Counted from the first letter of the stretch, positions 39,059 through 49,310 are shown. The stretch is 64,000 bases of DNA from Wyeomyia smithii (GCF_029784165.1 NC_073695.1:160261622-160325621), one strand, 5' to 3'. The notes: generated by a model from the letters alone, not told the origin. Translations and numbers: made by a program.

Positions 39059-39312
39059 CAGTGACCCGCGTGATGCAGTAAGGGCTAATTACTGTGAAGG
39101 GTGCCCTGGTACTCCACAGGCTCCGTTAGAGGCTGGGTATTTGTTAACCCTCCCCCCCCCCACCATTGGATTTTACGTAACAGCCATGGTTAGGAGCTGT
39201 TACAACCATCCTCCTTCTCAGGGGCTTTGGACCCTCTGCTCCAGTTCTCGATAATTCAAGTCTATTCGTAAAGGCTAGACTGAACCAAGGAGAACCGTAA
39301 CAGGCGGAGTTG

Positions 39313-39905
39313 ATCGACATGTTACTACCATGACTATCGATGAAGCTCCAACAAAAAAATATTTTGATTACAGTATTGAAATTCATGCATTTACACTGCG
39401 AGTAGATTTATCAATGTTAAGCAATGTATCCACTTGGCTAGTCTCTAGAACCACAGCAAATGTACTCAGAGAAAAACTGTTCAATCTTACAAACACTCAA
39501 GTATTTTATTCGGATGGCTCTAGAATCAGAAATTGATCTGGTTTTGAAATCTACCACAGCCAAGTGGGCTATTCCTTCAGATTGAATGACCCTTGCTCGG
39601 TTTTCGTATCTGAATTGATTGCAATTTATCACTGCTGCCAACTGATTCAACGGCTACGGTCTAAATGCATCATTTGCTCGGATAGTATGAGTGTGCTATA
39701 CACACTTAATACTAATCGGATTAGTGGGAAATCTTCTCATATTCTTTTGCAGCTTAAACAATTAGTATATCAGATAAACAAACTTCGATACACAATTGTT
39801 TTCATGTGGATCCCTGCCCATAGTTCAACCTGTAATGAAAAGGCCGATTCATATGCAAAAGAATGCGCTTTACGAGTTTCTTTATATGAGCTTGAGCTTG
39901 ATTGA
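39313..39905 (+). pseudogene. I-2 RNase H fragment
   Basis: Plus-strand frames 39330-39536 and 39564-39905 continue I-2 after the LOA insertion. VFYSDGSRI (first Asp), then a TGA at 39534-39536, VFVSELIAIY (Glu), ICSDSMSVLYTL (Asp) and MWIPAHSSTCNEKADSYAKE (last block) make up a full RNase H order. The last in-frame segment at 39866-39890 is the left copy of the 25-bp duplication flanking the OTU-endonuclease block. Confidence 0.82.
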
Positions 39906-40701
39906 TCACCACCGGTTGCCACTTCGTTACTGACCAGGATCGATTGGAGTTGTAAATCGAATTTAGTGATTACTGCTTGGGATTCAGCTTTTCGATATGC
40001 ATCTCCAATAACCCCTGCATGCTGATCAGTACCGACGCCTGCCGGTCCAGATCGTAGATCAAAGGAAGGAAGGAAAGGGGTGGTAGTTCGATACTGGTTG
40101 TTATACTCCTGCACACTCCACAAGCACCACGGGTATAGGAATTTCGTGTTAGTTGTTTGTCGCGTTTCTTCTCTACATACGATTAGAATCTTGGCGGTAT
40201 TTATGGGCACTCGTCCACTAAGTCCACTATTTTTCGCTAACCTATCTTTTATGTATCTAAGACGTTTTGTTTCATTGATTAAGGATTTTAGGAGTACGAC
40301 GGCAATAACGAGCTTTGTACTAATAGAGGAACTGACCGACTCTTCCAATTTTGAACCCGACGTGCACGCACTTTCCCTAGGTTAGTGGTGCGATCTTCGA
40401 TGTATGAACACACGAAAGCGCGCCAGGTGCCAACATGTTTGAAACCTTATCATATTTGCAGTGACGGGATACAAGCGAATCGTGGAGGTTAAGTAATCTC
40501 GGTTACCTTACGTATCGTACGACTCTACGCGTTTCTGCTCATGAACACCTTAATTTACCCATTCACGAATCAATGAGCAGCTTTATTTCGTAAGACGTTA
40601 AACTTTATTCGGAAACTTTAAGCCGACCGCAATTTTAGAGGATATAAGATCTACAACGCGTTTTTCTTTTGTAATATAATTTTTCGAGGGTTGGTGCTAA
40701 A

Positions 40702-40917
40702 GTGAAATTGTTTTCGGACGGAATCTTTAAGACCTCCCGAACATCTCACTGTTACACCGTGCGATCATTGAAAGGTAAAGCCGTCGTACTCGAAGAGTCA
40801 TACTGTGCACAACCACGAGAGTGCGCGCGAAATCCCCGACAGATCGCCTATTGCGAAAACAAGCTCGACGCGTTCGCTACTGTAATGAACAAGCTATGTC
40901 CCTCATCTAATCTGTAA
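40702..40917 (+). CDS. Small ORF upstream of the OTU unit, function unknown
   Basis: This frame of 71 codons begins with GTG, so the true start is unclear. It encodes a basic, cysteine-containing peptide (KLFSDGIFKTSRTSHCYTV, then CAQPRECARNPRQIAYCENK). The Cys/His spacing loosely recalls a small zinc-binding domain, but I do not recognise a family. It may be an exon or N-terminal domain of the OTU protein, or a relic. Confidence 0.35.
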   Translation: MKLFSDGIFKTSRTSHCYTVRSLKGKAVVLEESYCAQPRECARNPRQIAYCENKLDAFATVMNKLCPSSNL

Positions 40918-41302
40918 AATGGCAAAGTTGCATGAATTCGAAGCTTGTGAAACTTGTACAAATAGAACATATGCTAGTTCCAAATTTAATCACAAAACGC
41001 CGAACTAATAACGATAAAGATAATGTCGTTGAGGTCGTCACTTCGCCATACATGATTTCAGCGCAACTGAATAACGTTTTTGTATAGTAATATTTGTCAA
41101 ATGCTAGGGGATTTGTAAGAAAAAAAATTAAAATAAATAAATTAACGGCATGCCAAATATTGCCGATGCCGGAAGTTTTGGTGATGTCATTTTTTAAGTA
41201 TCACATATCATACGCAGAGAAATGGCAAGTCAGTTTGAGCTAAATTTGTGACACGGTAAGTTTCATTTGCTTTCTGTTTTTAAATCGAACGATCGAATTC
41301 GT

Positions 41303-42010
41303 ATGATGTCTGTTTCTACACCAATATTAAAAGATGTGAAAACATTGCTTGAGGTAAATTTAACTTTGTTTATCATCAGAATTTAGAAACAATCTCTCTT
41401 GTTTTTCAAATAGCACACAGTAGATGTTGTCAAGGATGGACAAGGAATTAGTTTTTGGTTACTGCGTATACCTCCAGACGGAAATTGTTTGTTTGGTTCC
41501 TTAGTGAACCAAATAAACGGAATAACCCCAGTAGACGAGCGCTTTTCGATCCTCTGTCAACAGATGCGAATTAGAGCAGTTTCGGTCATACGGGAGAATC
41601 TGCCTCACTATTACCCACATCTGGCATCATTTGCGGCTGAACTGATTCCTGGTGAAGACACCGTAGTATCAAAAGTAGAACGCTACCTGACTCAACTGGA
41701 ACATCCCACTTTTTGGGGTGGTTCTGAGTGTTTGGCTGCCCTATCATGTTTTTATGGAGCACTTATGATCGTGCACCAGGACGATGTGCAGATCGAATTT
41801 CGCCCTCATGTCATTGTCGAGAATATGAAAGTTTACCATGTGTATTACCGCGGTCATTCCGAAAACAGGGTACACTATGACAGTGTGTTGTGTATTCGCC
41901 CTTCAACACTCTGTCTGAATCCTGATTCAGCTGATGTTGTAGCATTGAATTCTCGACTACTTCGTGATAAGGTCGTATGTCTAAACGTAAACAAAACGAG
42001 TGAGAGATGA
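41303..42010 (+). CDS. OTU-like cysteine protease domain 1, with a probable short intron
   Basis: A first short coding part from about 41303 (MMSVSTPILKDVKTLLE) is followed by GTAAAT at 41354-41359 and a T-rich tract ending CAAATAG at 41407-41413, a plausible intron of about 60 bp. Coding then resumes with HTVDVVKDG and the OTU active-site loop PPDGNCLFGSL (Asp and Cys at about 41475-41488). The domain ends with HVYYRGHSENRVHYDSVL (catalytic His near 41870). Asp, Cys and His are all present and the frame is open for 174 codons after the loop. OTU enzymes cleave ubiquitin chains, and several mobile elements carry such domains. The end after about 41960 runs into a large palindrome. Confidence 0.65.
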
Positions 42011-42104
42011 TTTGTGCTTGTGAAGTACAAGGAATATAACTTTCACTTGTTTTGCTTACGTTTAGACATACGACCTTATCACAAAGTAGTCGAGAATTCT
42101 GGAC

Positions 42105-42680
42105 GGACACTTCGAGTTTGTCGTTTGGGAGATTATCGGTCTTCACAATTCCTGTCTCTATTCCACCAAATTACCCACTGCATCGCTACACAGACGGAGA
42201 TACTTATTTTACGTGGTCTAGTGGCGAGCGAGATCGACCAACACCCGCTGTTACATTCGTCCACCTGCGGTACCAACTGTCACACTATTCAGGAAGCTTC
42301 TATATTTACCAATACCTTCCAATTAGGACTGCATGATGGGGCGCAAGCTTCATTTGTTATTTTAGCCTCACTGCTAAAGGCTCGGATCTACATACGTACA
42401 TGACACCAACGGAGAATCTTTAAGATACGACTCTATTAGCACGGAGCCCGTTATTACATTACATATTTTGCATGAACCTAGTAACATGCTATGCCCATAT
42501 GCTAGCATACTACATTTTAGTGAGCCATTACCAATTGCAATGTTGAATTCTTCAATGACTGATCCACTGCTACTTGCTGGTGCGATTGCTCATAATACAA
42601 TTTCTAATTCGCAAGAGTCCTTCATTAATCCTGTTATAATTGATGCCGAGCGTGGTATCCGCTTTTCCTCCCTAATGTAA
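42105..42680 (+). pseudogene. OTU-like domain 2, catalytic residues lost
   Basis: The reading frame 42014-42403 has GDYRSSQFLSLFHQITHC, which lines up with the DGNCLFGSLVNQING loop of domain 1 but lacks the Cys. Further on, LHDGAQASFVILASLLKARIYI corresponds to WGGSECLAALSCFYGALMIV. After a frame change near 42400 the frame to 42680 has SLRYDSISTEPVI and CPYASILHF, the counterpart of HYDSVLCI without the His. It is therefore a pseudo-OTU by sequence. Whether it was catalytically dead in the ancestor or decayed here cannot be told from one copy. Confidence 0.5.
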
Positions 42681-42744
42681 ATGGTTGGCGAGTCTTTGAA
42701 AAGCGCAAGTCCTTGGATGAATATGTTTACTCACTACATGTTCA

Positions 42745-43639
42745 CATCGCAGTGCTTCAAGGGTGAATTTAGATTGCCTTCAGACATCTACAAGCAACTT
42801 TAGATGGTTTTTGTGTGAGCCAGGAGCAGGGAGGAAGCGCGGGTTGGCTATATTAGTTCGCATCGGAGCTCCGATTACTGTGCGCGAGATGAGAAGCAAT
42901 GATGCCAATATACAGCATTGCGAAGTTGAATTTAAGGTAACTTGATTCAATTCTTTATATGACAAAGTCATTTTAAATATTTGCTCTCTTAAGGTTGCTT
43001 CATCGATTCGGGAGATAACTTTAATAAATGTCTATGGTCCTAATCGCTGTTCTGAGGGTTTTTTCGAAGCTTGGTTCTTTGTTAAGTGGTATGAAAAACC
43101 TCAGTCGTGTTATTATCGCCGGTGATTTTAATTCGCATCTCAGCAACGCTAATCTTTCTAATCAGGAGAAACTATTGATCGGAAAATATGTTGGTCACAG
43201 TCAATTAAATGAAAATGGACTTCAAATGAGATTGTTTTTATGCTCGCACAATATGGCAGTTAGAAGCACTCAGGCAAATGCTAATGCTAGTTTCAAAGTC
43301 ACCTGGATGAACGGTAGGTCTTCAAGCCAGGTGGATCATATATTAACGTCCTGTGATTCTACTCTATTCCTCACCCATATGCGATGTACTCAACCCCACA
43401 TCGTTACTGATCATAGGCTTTTGCTTTGTGATATAGGAAAGGGGAAACAATCTATTGCTCCGAAATATATGGTTCCCACACAAGTCCTATCTAAACATAA
43501 ACGAAAGCCACAATTCGACGTGTCCCACTTGAGAGAAGAAGATCTTAGGAAACGATTTGAAAAAGAACTAGCAAAAAACAGTCATCCCTGTCCAGCCAAC
43601 AATGAAACCATCCAAAATAAACGCTTCACAGTGGTTTAA
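42745..43639 (+). CDS. APE-like endonuclease domain with a probable short intron
   Basis: The first part (about 42745-42945) has RGLAILVRIGAPITV and HCEVEFK. It is followed by GTAACT at 42936-42941 and CTCTTAAG at about 42987-42994, a probable intron of about 59 bp. Coding continues VASSIREITLINVYGPN. After a frame change near 43040, the 43028-43639 frame has IIAGDFNSHLSN (Asp/Asn motif), NENGLQMRLFL, TWMNGRSSSQVDHIL and TDHRLLLCDI (final Asp-His). The wording is closest to RTE/CR1-type endonucleases. The N-terminal Asn motif and the usual catalytic Glu (expected in DCLQTS) are not seen. The frame stops at TAA 43637-43639 and no RT follows. Confidence 0.6.
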
Positions 43640-44782
43640 AACGCGAAAAACGTGATCGTCAGCCTTTTGAGTATTTAAATGCCATTTAAATACTACAGTG
43701 TATTAAACAAAGTTTTTGTAGATCTTAAGAGGCATCTTTTGATGCAAATAAATTTTTGATTAATTCACCTAAAAGTGAGATAAAAATTTCATTTTTTTAT
43801 TTACTTATCAAATCAAAACAAAGTCTTCAGCAAAGTTGTAGTCAATCTTATGTAGAAAAACTTTGCTGAAGACACTTTGGTTCTATCTTTTGAAAATCGA
43901 CCACATACAGATAGTTTTATACACAGACATCCTTAAAGTTTATAAAAATCGAAAAATACCAAATAACTTTTTTTGAAGTGATTTTAGAGGGCTACTATGT
44001 TCTAGACACTTTTTTATATTCAAAAAATACATCATGCTGCCGAACATACCTTGGGCAAATTTTCAACTTTTTCATAGGGTTTAGGACATTTTAGGTAAAA
44101 ATGCACTTTTTCAAAACAAATTTTTTCGAAGAGCGTTTCTTACGCTGTAATTCATTCAATGCATTCGTTGTTTCAGATTATAACTTTTTAGAACTCTCTT
44201 CTGTTTTTAGGTTTTCGAACGTTGTGTAAATGGCTCTAATAAGTGTCATAGAATCGTTGTATTCCATCACTCGTCCTTGCATTGCTTCTCTTGCTGGTTT
44301 GTTCATTTATTTATTGAATATTGAATTGGTCGAATAGCGGGTTCGTCACTGTAAGGCAGAAATTATAAAGCTTTCATCCCTGCTTTTTTTCAACGATACG
44401 CACATTCGCAGCTTGATTTTTTTCGGAATATATACCCGGAAAACCAGATTTTCGGAAATGAGAAAATTCTTACGGGACACCACTAACACTTATTTGAAAA
44501 TATATAGATGACCTTCTGAATCTTTTGGTGCTAAAACTATCGACATAGGAGGAAAACGGCAAAACTTATAAGAATGTTAATTTGTGAGTACCCGGGTACT
44601 CCGTTGGACGCGTAAAGGTACTTTTTTGTCGAGCACATAACGGTTTTAAACGGCTTTCTCTCCAAAAAAAAACGTTTAATTAAAAAAAAATCTCTGCCCC
44701 CACGCAAAACGGAGTACCTACGGCTCTGAGTCCACATCAGGTGACTCTACTTCTCAGTTAGATGGGTAGGGCTGCAGTGGTC
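43640..44782. other. Non-coding 3' part of the OTU block
   Basis: AT-rich, no gene seen. It contains a 15-bp inverted repeat (43823-43837 and 43859-43873) built on the GTCTTCAGCAAAGTT motif, part of an interspersed repeat. The small minus-strand frame 44737-44537 has no recognisable character. Confidence 0.5.
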
Positions 44783-44807
44783 CGCTTTACGAGTTTCTTT
44801 ATATGAG

Positions 44808-45240
44808 AGAGAAATTCAAGCGCCAGAATGGCATGTTATGTTAGATCACAATGGCAAAAATCGTGGGAGTCAGATGAATTGGGAAGATGGTGTTTTTCAA
44901 TTTGTCCTTCAGTTTCATGGATATCTTGGTTTAATGATATCCCAGCGTCCAGAAGCTTCATTCAAAACATGTCTCGTATTATGTCTAACCACTCTCACCT
45001 GTTCTGCATAAATATTTTTTAGGATAACAAATGCTTATGCGGCAAGGACTATAAGGACATAGATTATATAGTATGGTCATGCAGTCGCCACGAGAATGAG
45101 AGGGCCAAACTCATTTGCTCGTTGACGAAAATCAAGAAGCCTTTTGGGAAGTCGATTAGAAATGCTCTTGGTAGTCGGGACATTGAGTACCTAAAACTCG
45201 AACATACGTTTCTAAAGCAAACGATGAAAGAATCTGATCA
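44808..45240 (+). pseudogene. I-2 ORF2 C-terminus
   Basis: I-2 resumes with WQKSWESDELGRW and FNDIPASRSFIQNMSRIMSNHSHL. These correspond to WQSSWISHELGRW and GRDFIRVMSRLMSNHYTL of I-1. A TAG at 45020-45022 and a frame change follow, then CLCGKDYKDIDYIVWSC (Cys/His motif near 45030-45085) and the end block SRDIEYLKLEHTFLKQ. The collinearity with I-1 17160-17580 is clear. Confidence 0.8.
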
Positions 45241-46955
45241 GATCTGGAGGAATGAGAACCTAAAAACAACAACGATATTGCGCAGTTCAAAAATTTTATT
45301 TTCTATTATTAGGGTAAGAAACGGCTTAAGCAGCAGCGCCTATTTTAATCAGTCGAAGCAAACAGGCCTCAAACTCCTGCATTTCGATCAATATCGACAA
45401 TTTCAATGATGGAAACGAAAATATTGATTATCTAGCTGTCTTACGAATATAAGAAATACCGTTAATCACAAAGAAATCTGTGAACAACGATCATTCGAAA
45501 CGGATCGACTTATATTGCAGCCATTCAGGAGCCACTTCGGGTGCTGAAAAAAAAAACGCCTGCAAAACAGATGGAAACTGCTAAAAATAGGTTCGGGGTG
45601 ATTGGAATAGTGTCCCTCGATTGGTAACTTTAATTGATTATTGTTGAAGTTTGCTAACTTAGTTTTACAATCTGAAAACAAATTCTGACAGACAAAACGA
45701 TAGAGAACATTGCTTGCATTGCATATAATATTGTTTGAAATTCACCCAACACATTTCGAGTATTTCGTCTGAATACACAGGTGGTTCCTAAAGCTGTTTA
45801 GAATATGTTCCCTACCCTATATGAAGTCTTATTCATATTCAATTATAAAATGTATAAACGAAGGCTCCGTTATGGTGATAAATGTCACCGGTTGAGCTGA
45901 TAAGTAGATTATGTTTCTTTTGTTGTAAATAAAAAAAAAAATTCTAGAAAAACAAACTATATTTTTTTTCTTTTCCAAAGTTAAGTTACAGTGCACTGTT
46001 GAGTTGGTTAGCTTCACTTCTCAGCATCCTTCGTAGTCTGAAGCTAACAATGGCCTCAAGTATTGTATTGTATTTGTATTACAAAGGAATTGTTAACTGT
46101 GGGGCTTGGAAGTGCGCATAGTTTTCACTTTTAAACAGCTGTTAAAAGTATGTTATTAGGTTACATGCAATTTCACCCCTTTTCAGTGAATTTAAGTATT
46201 CCAAAGTGGTGTTTTGATATGGAGGTCCAAAAACAAGAAATTTTAAACCGTTTTTAGTGGTTTTAAGAATGTTGTATTGTGTTCTTAACGACTGGGCCAA
46301 CGGTAAAATACGTACATTTTGATTTAAATAGGGTATCGATCGTCTTCGTCAGTGGTTTTCTTCGACAGGTTTTTGTATAAGATTGCTGCAGAAAACTGGC
46401 CGAAGAAAACCACTGACGAAGACGTTCGATACCCTAGATACGGTAATATTTTGCAATCCTTTTTCGACGAATATCGTTTGACGTCAACATATTTCTAGAT
46501 CCATTGCTTAGTACTTTTCTCAATATACATATCTTTACAATTTGAGCTGGAAAATCTGGTAGTTTTCATGAGAAGATACAAAATGTTTTAGAATCTATAC
46601 ACTCATCGCTATGGGATTATTATAATTTGAAGCTAGATGAATAGTAAGCTCGAATACATTACATTTGCACCCGATTATCAGTTCCATGGAAAAAATCTAA
46701 GAAAACAAAGAGAAGCTGCATAAAATTATATGCCACATGGTTGAATGAGGTAGAGTAGATCAATCTTCTATTATCGAGCTATGATAACACCACCAAGTAG
46801 AGAACAGTTACTTTTCGTGGTCAGCTTAAGAAGAACGCAAAAAGATTTTCATTCAATCACTTTTTATGGCATTTTGTGAATTATATTATTTTGTTCATTG
46901 TAATTTCCTCAATATGTACTGTGCCATATCAAATAAATGTTGTGAATAAAAAAAA
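45241..46955 (+). other. I-2 3' region with hairpin and poly(A)-like end
   Basis: A long non-coding stretch, longer than the 3' UTR of I-1, so it probably includes another insertion. It ends with GTGCCATATCAAATAAA near 46920 and an A-run at 46946-46953, matching the I-1 3' end. No protein-like frame was seen. Confidence 0.5.
46329..46436. repeat. 36-bp inverted repeat with 36-bp spacer
   Basis: The left arm 46329-46364 begins TAGGGTATCGATCGTC. It is the reverse complement of the right arm 46401-46436 with about one mismatch. The arms enclose 36 bases. It could be a tiny foldback element or a decayed MITE. No target duplication was identified. Confidence 0.85.
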
Positions 46956-46956
46956 T

Positions 46957-48275
46957 AGTAGGAGGGTGGTATCCAAGACACGACCGCATAGTTGACGTAG
47001 GACTACAATAATTTTACATTTTTATTTTCAAGTTATGTTTGATTTGAGCTCGTTTTACTTTTGTAGTTTGCTTGATTTATTTTAACCATTTCAAGCTCAA
47101 CATCTTTCAAAAGGAAGGTATTTTGGTTTGGGTGGTAATATCAAGTATCTAGGTCGTCAGCCCAAATTCATCAAGCGACATCTCAAACGACTTGGAACTA
47201 AAACTAGTTCATTGGTGGCCATTACTACTGTTAAGGTCGTCTTTGACCATTCAAAAAGTCAAAAAAGTCATGAAAAAAGAACCGTTCATTATTGGCATGG
47301 TTCGATTTTGGCAACAGAAAAACTTCTGGCGTTTTGCCCAAAACGAACGGGGTCTGTATATTGATTATTTCTTTGCAGCACTCTATCTTAGAAGAAATAA
47401 TATTCTCTTTAACATTCACAATGGTCCAGAAACCAAATTTAGGAGGGAATTTGGGTCTAGAGCTCTATAGCAATGTTTTAGAGAAAAACTTTTTTTCACA
47501 AAGTTACTTAAAATATTGGACCTATAAAATTGTAGAACAAGGTTTTCTATCTACAAAAATAAGAAATTTAGATATATGATAGCATCGAAAATTTTAGTCA
47601 CCCTAATTATTGATACTTTTTCGATAAGCTCTTTATCATATGTAACAACTTTGTATAAGAAAGTTTTTCTCTAAAATATTGCTATAGAGCTCTAGACCCA
47701 AATTTCCCCCTAAATTTGGTTTCTGGACCATTGATGAATACCTTTCATTCTAATACAGCGAATTTTTTTCAATACGCGAAAAGGCAACCTTTTATAAAAT
47801 ATTTTATTGAGTACGATTTAGTAGACATTAAACTTCCTTCTATATCTATTTGTCGTGTTGAAGTTGGCTCACTCACTGATCACAAAGCGGCAAAAATGTC
47901 ACATAAATTTCTTTTCCTGCAGTTACAAGCTCGTGGAAAAAATATCGATAACGAATTAAAGTTTTAGTAGAAAATGTATATTCACAGAAAATTTGAAATT
48001 GAAATAGAAGTTTATGAATATGTTAACATGCAATTCAGGTCAATTTAAATATTTTATCAGTATACAGATTCAATCAGAAAAAAAATTGATCAGTTTCAAG
48101 ATACCAAAGAACAACGAAGATACCATGTTTGAAAGTTATATGTCTGTTATCTTTGAAAATAAACTGGGCTAGAGTGATGCACAACATTAGCCTCAGCAAT
48201 TAATGTTTGCATAGCGTTGTTCAATTAGAAGTAAGGTTATGGAATGTAATATTTTCTTGCAAATGCTAATTCAAA
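46957..48275. repeat. Unclassified dispersed repeat (alpha), copy 1
   Basis: Copy 1 starts with the GTGGTATCCAAGACACGACCG region and GACGTAGGACTAC. Its later part (47735-48275) matches copy 2 (49329-50215) in order: CATTTCAAGCTCAACA, CGATTTAGTAG.A.TAAACTTCC, TCACATAAA, ATGTTAACAT, ACAACATTA.CCTC and TTTGCATA.GTTGTTCAATTA. A MITE sits inside at 47420-47732. No coding frame and no known family were recognised. Confidence 0.65.
47420..47732. mobile_element. 313-bp MITE with 72-bp terminal inverted repeats
   Basis: 47420-47491 is the reverse complement of 47661-47732 with only a few mismatches. The ends read AATGGTCCAGAAACC. The interior is AT-rich and non-coding. No target duplication could be fixed, so the superfamily is open. 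Confidence 0.85.
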
Positions 48276-48286
48276 AAAAAAAATTC

Positions 48287-48550
48287 AATTCAAAAATACA
48301 AATACTAATGTCGGAACTCCAATATCAAGATGAAATGAATTTGGTTTTCCTCTATACCGCCACCGCGGGATGCAACTAGTATTGTCATATTGGACTAAAT
48401 TTATTTAGCTAGTAAAAGATAATCATCAGTACAGGTCGTTTAACTACCTATTCAAAGATCTGTATGGAGCATTTTTGTTTTCTATTGTCTTTAAAATACC
48501 CTTATATTCAGTTATTTAAATAAATCTGAAAAAAGCAGAGTGTAGAGCTC
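48287..48550. repeat. Unclassified dispersed repeat (beta), copy 1
   Basis: Matches 57121-57395 in order, through TTTGGTTTTTCTCTATACC.C-like, GCAACTAG.ATTGTCATATTG, AAATTTATT.A and ATCAGTACAG to AGAG(T/C). Divergence is moderate. No ORF. Confidence 0.65.
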
Positions 48551-48665
48551 AAAAATGAACAACGCATTTTGTTGTCCCCGGCGGCGCAGCGTATTTTGCG
48601 GCACCCGAAAAATCATATTGGATTTTGATATTTGCTGCTATACGAAATAAGAAGAAGAAGACAAT

Positions 48666-48974
48666 TCAAACGGCAATTCGATTGTGTCCCACGCTCCGCT
48701 GTGCGTCAACATTGGCTTGACTGCACAAAAAATGAATATCGAGTTTTTCTGCACTGATAGACGACGTGTAACCAGCGCTATATTCATACATTGCTCGGTG
48801 CAGTACTGTTGCCTGTGCCATAATATTCTCCTTCAAGACATCAGTTTTATCAACATTAACATATTTATTCACGGCAGAACGTAATACTGTCTGATAGTTG
48901 AGGTGGTTACGAACTTTCCGAAAAAGCTTCACCTTCAAGACATCAAAATAGTCTAGGCTCATGGAAGCTAACAT
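48666..48974 (-). CDS. Hypothetical minus-strand ORF, doubtful
   Basis: The frame is 102 codons with a non-ATG first codon (MLAS at the start is read from a TTG-type codon). The residue composition looks protein-like, with few low-complexity stretches (for example YFDVLKVKLFRKVRNHLNYQTVLRSAVNKY). No family is recognised and no splice or promoter evidence exists. It could be an old gene or transposon fragment. Confidence 0.2.
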   Translation of the reverse strand: MLASMSLDYFDVLKVKLFRKVRNHLNYQTVLRSAVNKYVNVDKTDVLKENIMAQATVLHRAMYEYSAGYTSSISAEKLDIHFLCSQANVDAQRSVGHNRIAV

Positions 48975-49310
48975 TAGTTGACAGATTGGGACGGGGAGAT
49001 TCTGTCAATTTTTTTGCCACTGTTATACAGGATATCACAACAGGCAGTTGGTGTCTATTAATGAAGTCTGTGCCAAGCGTGCTCGCATATGATTGGTACA
49101 TTGTTGGTGAAAATTCGACCTTGAAACTTTTATTCAATTTTCATTATTTCATTTCATTTTGTCCATCATTTTATCAATCCAACGACATATTGATTATTGT
49201 GATTCATCATGTGGTTACATCAGTATAACCGTTTGAAATCTTTCATTCCGACGTTACATTCCGACGGTTTGAGTTTTCGCAGAATGTATTTCGATATAGT
49301 GCGGTTAGAC

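Larger units (their letters stand above)
36944..39312 (-). mobile_element. LOA-type LINE, antisense, internally deleted
   Basis: The 12-bp duplication ATCGACATGTTA stands at 36932-36943 and 39313-39324. On the minus strand the element reads 5' leader (from 39312), ORF1 N-terminus, then after a deletion RT and RNase H. The RT wording (FLNIEGAFDN, SPLLWSLVVD, LNINPLKTV) together with RNase H (FYTDGSKM) points to the LOA/Lian group. A C9-type run near 39153 lies in the leader. No poly(A) is visible at the 3' end. Confidence 0.82.
39891..44782 (+). mobile_element. 4.9-kb inserted block with OTU-endonuclease unit
   Basis: I-2 is interrupted between two copies of a 25-bp sequence (39866-39890 and 44783-44807; it begins CGCTTTACGAG and ends TTTATATGAG), and I-2 resumes exactly after the second. 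The block contains a short N-terminal frame (40702-40917), two OTU-like domains (41381-42010 and about 42110-42680), an APE-like endonuclease (42740-43639) and non-coding sequence. No RT, transposase, Rep or helicase was found and no LTR. A 25-bp duplication would be long even for a LINE. The identity is unresolved: an internally deleted element, an unknown family, or a host gene fragment carried by one. Confidence 0.6.
20041..46955 (+). mobile_element. Second I-clade LINE (I-2), host of a multi-level insertion nest
   Basis: Fragments of one I-type element appear in order on the plus strand: ORF1 N-terminus (20062-20350), RT (35843-36943), RNase H (39313-39890), C-terminal Cys/His part (44808-45240), and a 3' end with AATAAA and an A-run (about 46917-46955). 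The joins at 36943/39313 and 39890/44808 have clear target duplications, so continuity there is well supported. The join across 20350-35843 is inferred: about 2 kb of I-2 (rest of ORF1, endonuclease, start of RT) and the tail of the inserted RTE-A are missing, presumably by deletion. The protein differs clearly from I-1 (YADD instead of LADD), so it is another subfamily. Confidence 0.7.

Noticed and set aside
39770..40348. 192-codon minus-strand frame across the left end of the OTU block
   Set aside because: It crosses the insertion border into I-2 RNase H sequence and shows no recognisable domain. It is probably a chance frame, though a relic of an antisense element is possible.
41303..43639. 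An ordinary host OTU deubiquitinase gene
   Set aside because: The flanking 25-bp duplication, the adjacent endonuclease domain and the position inside I-2 favour a mobile unit. A captured host gene cannot be fully excluded.
47128..47579. Plus-strand frames of 78-95 codons around the MITE
   Set aside because: They overlap the MITE arms and the alpha repeat and carry no protein-like pattern.
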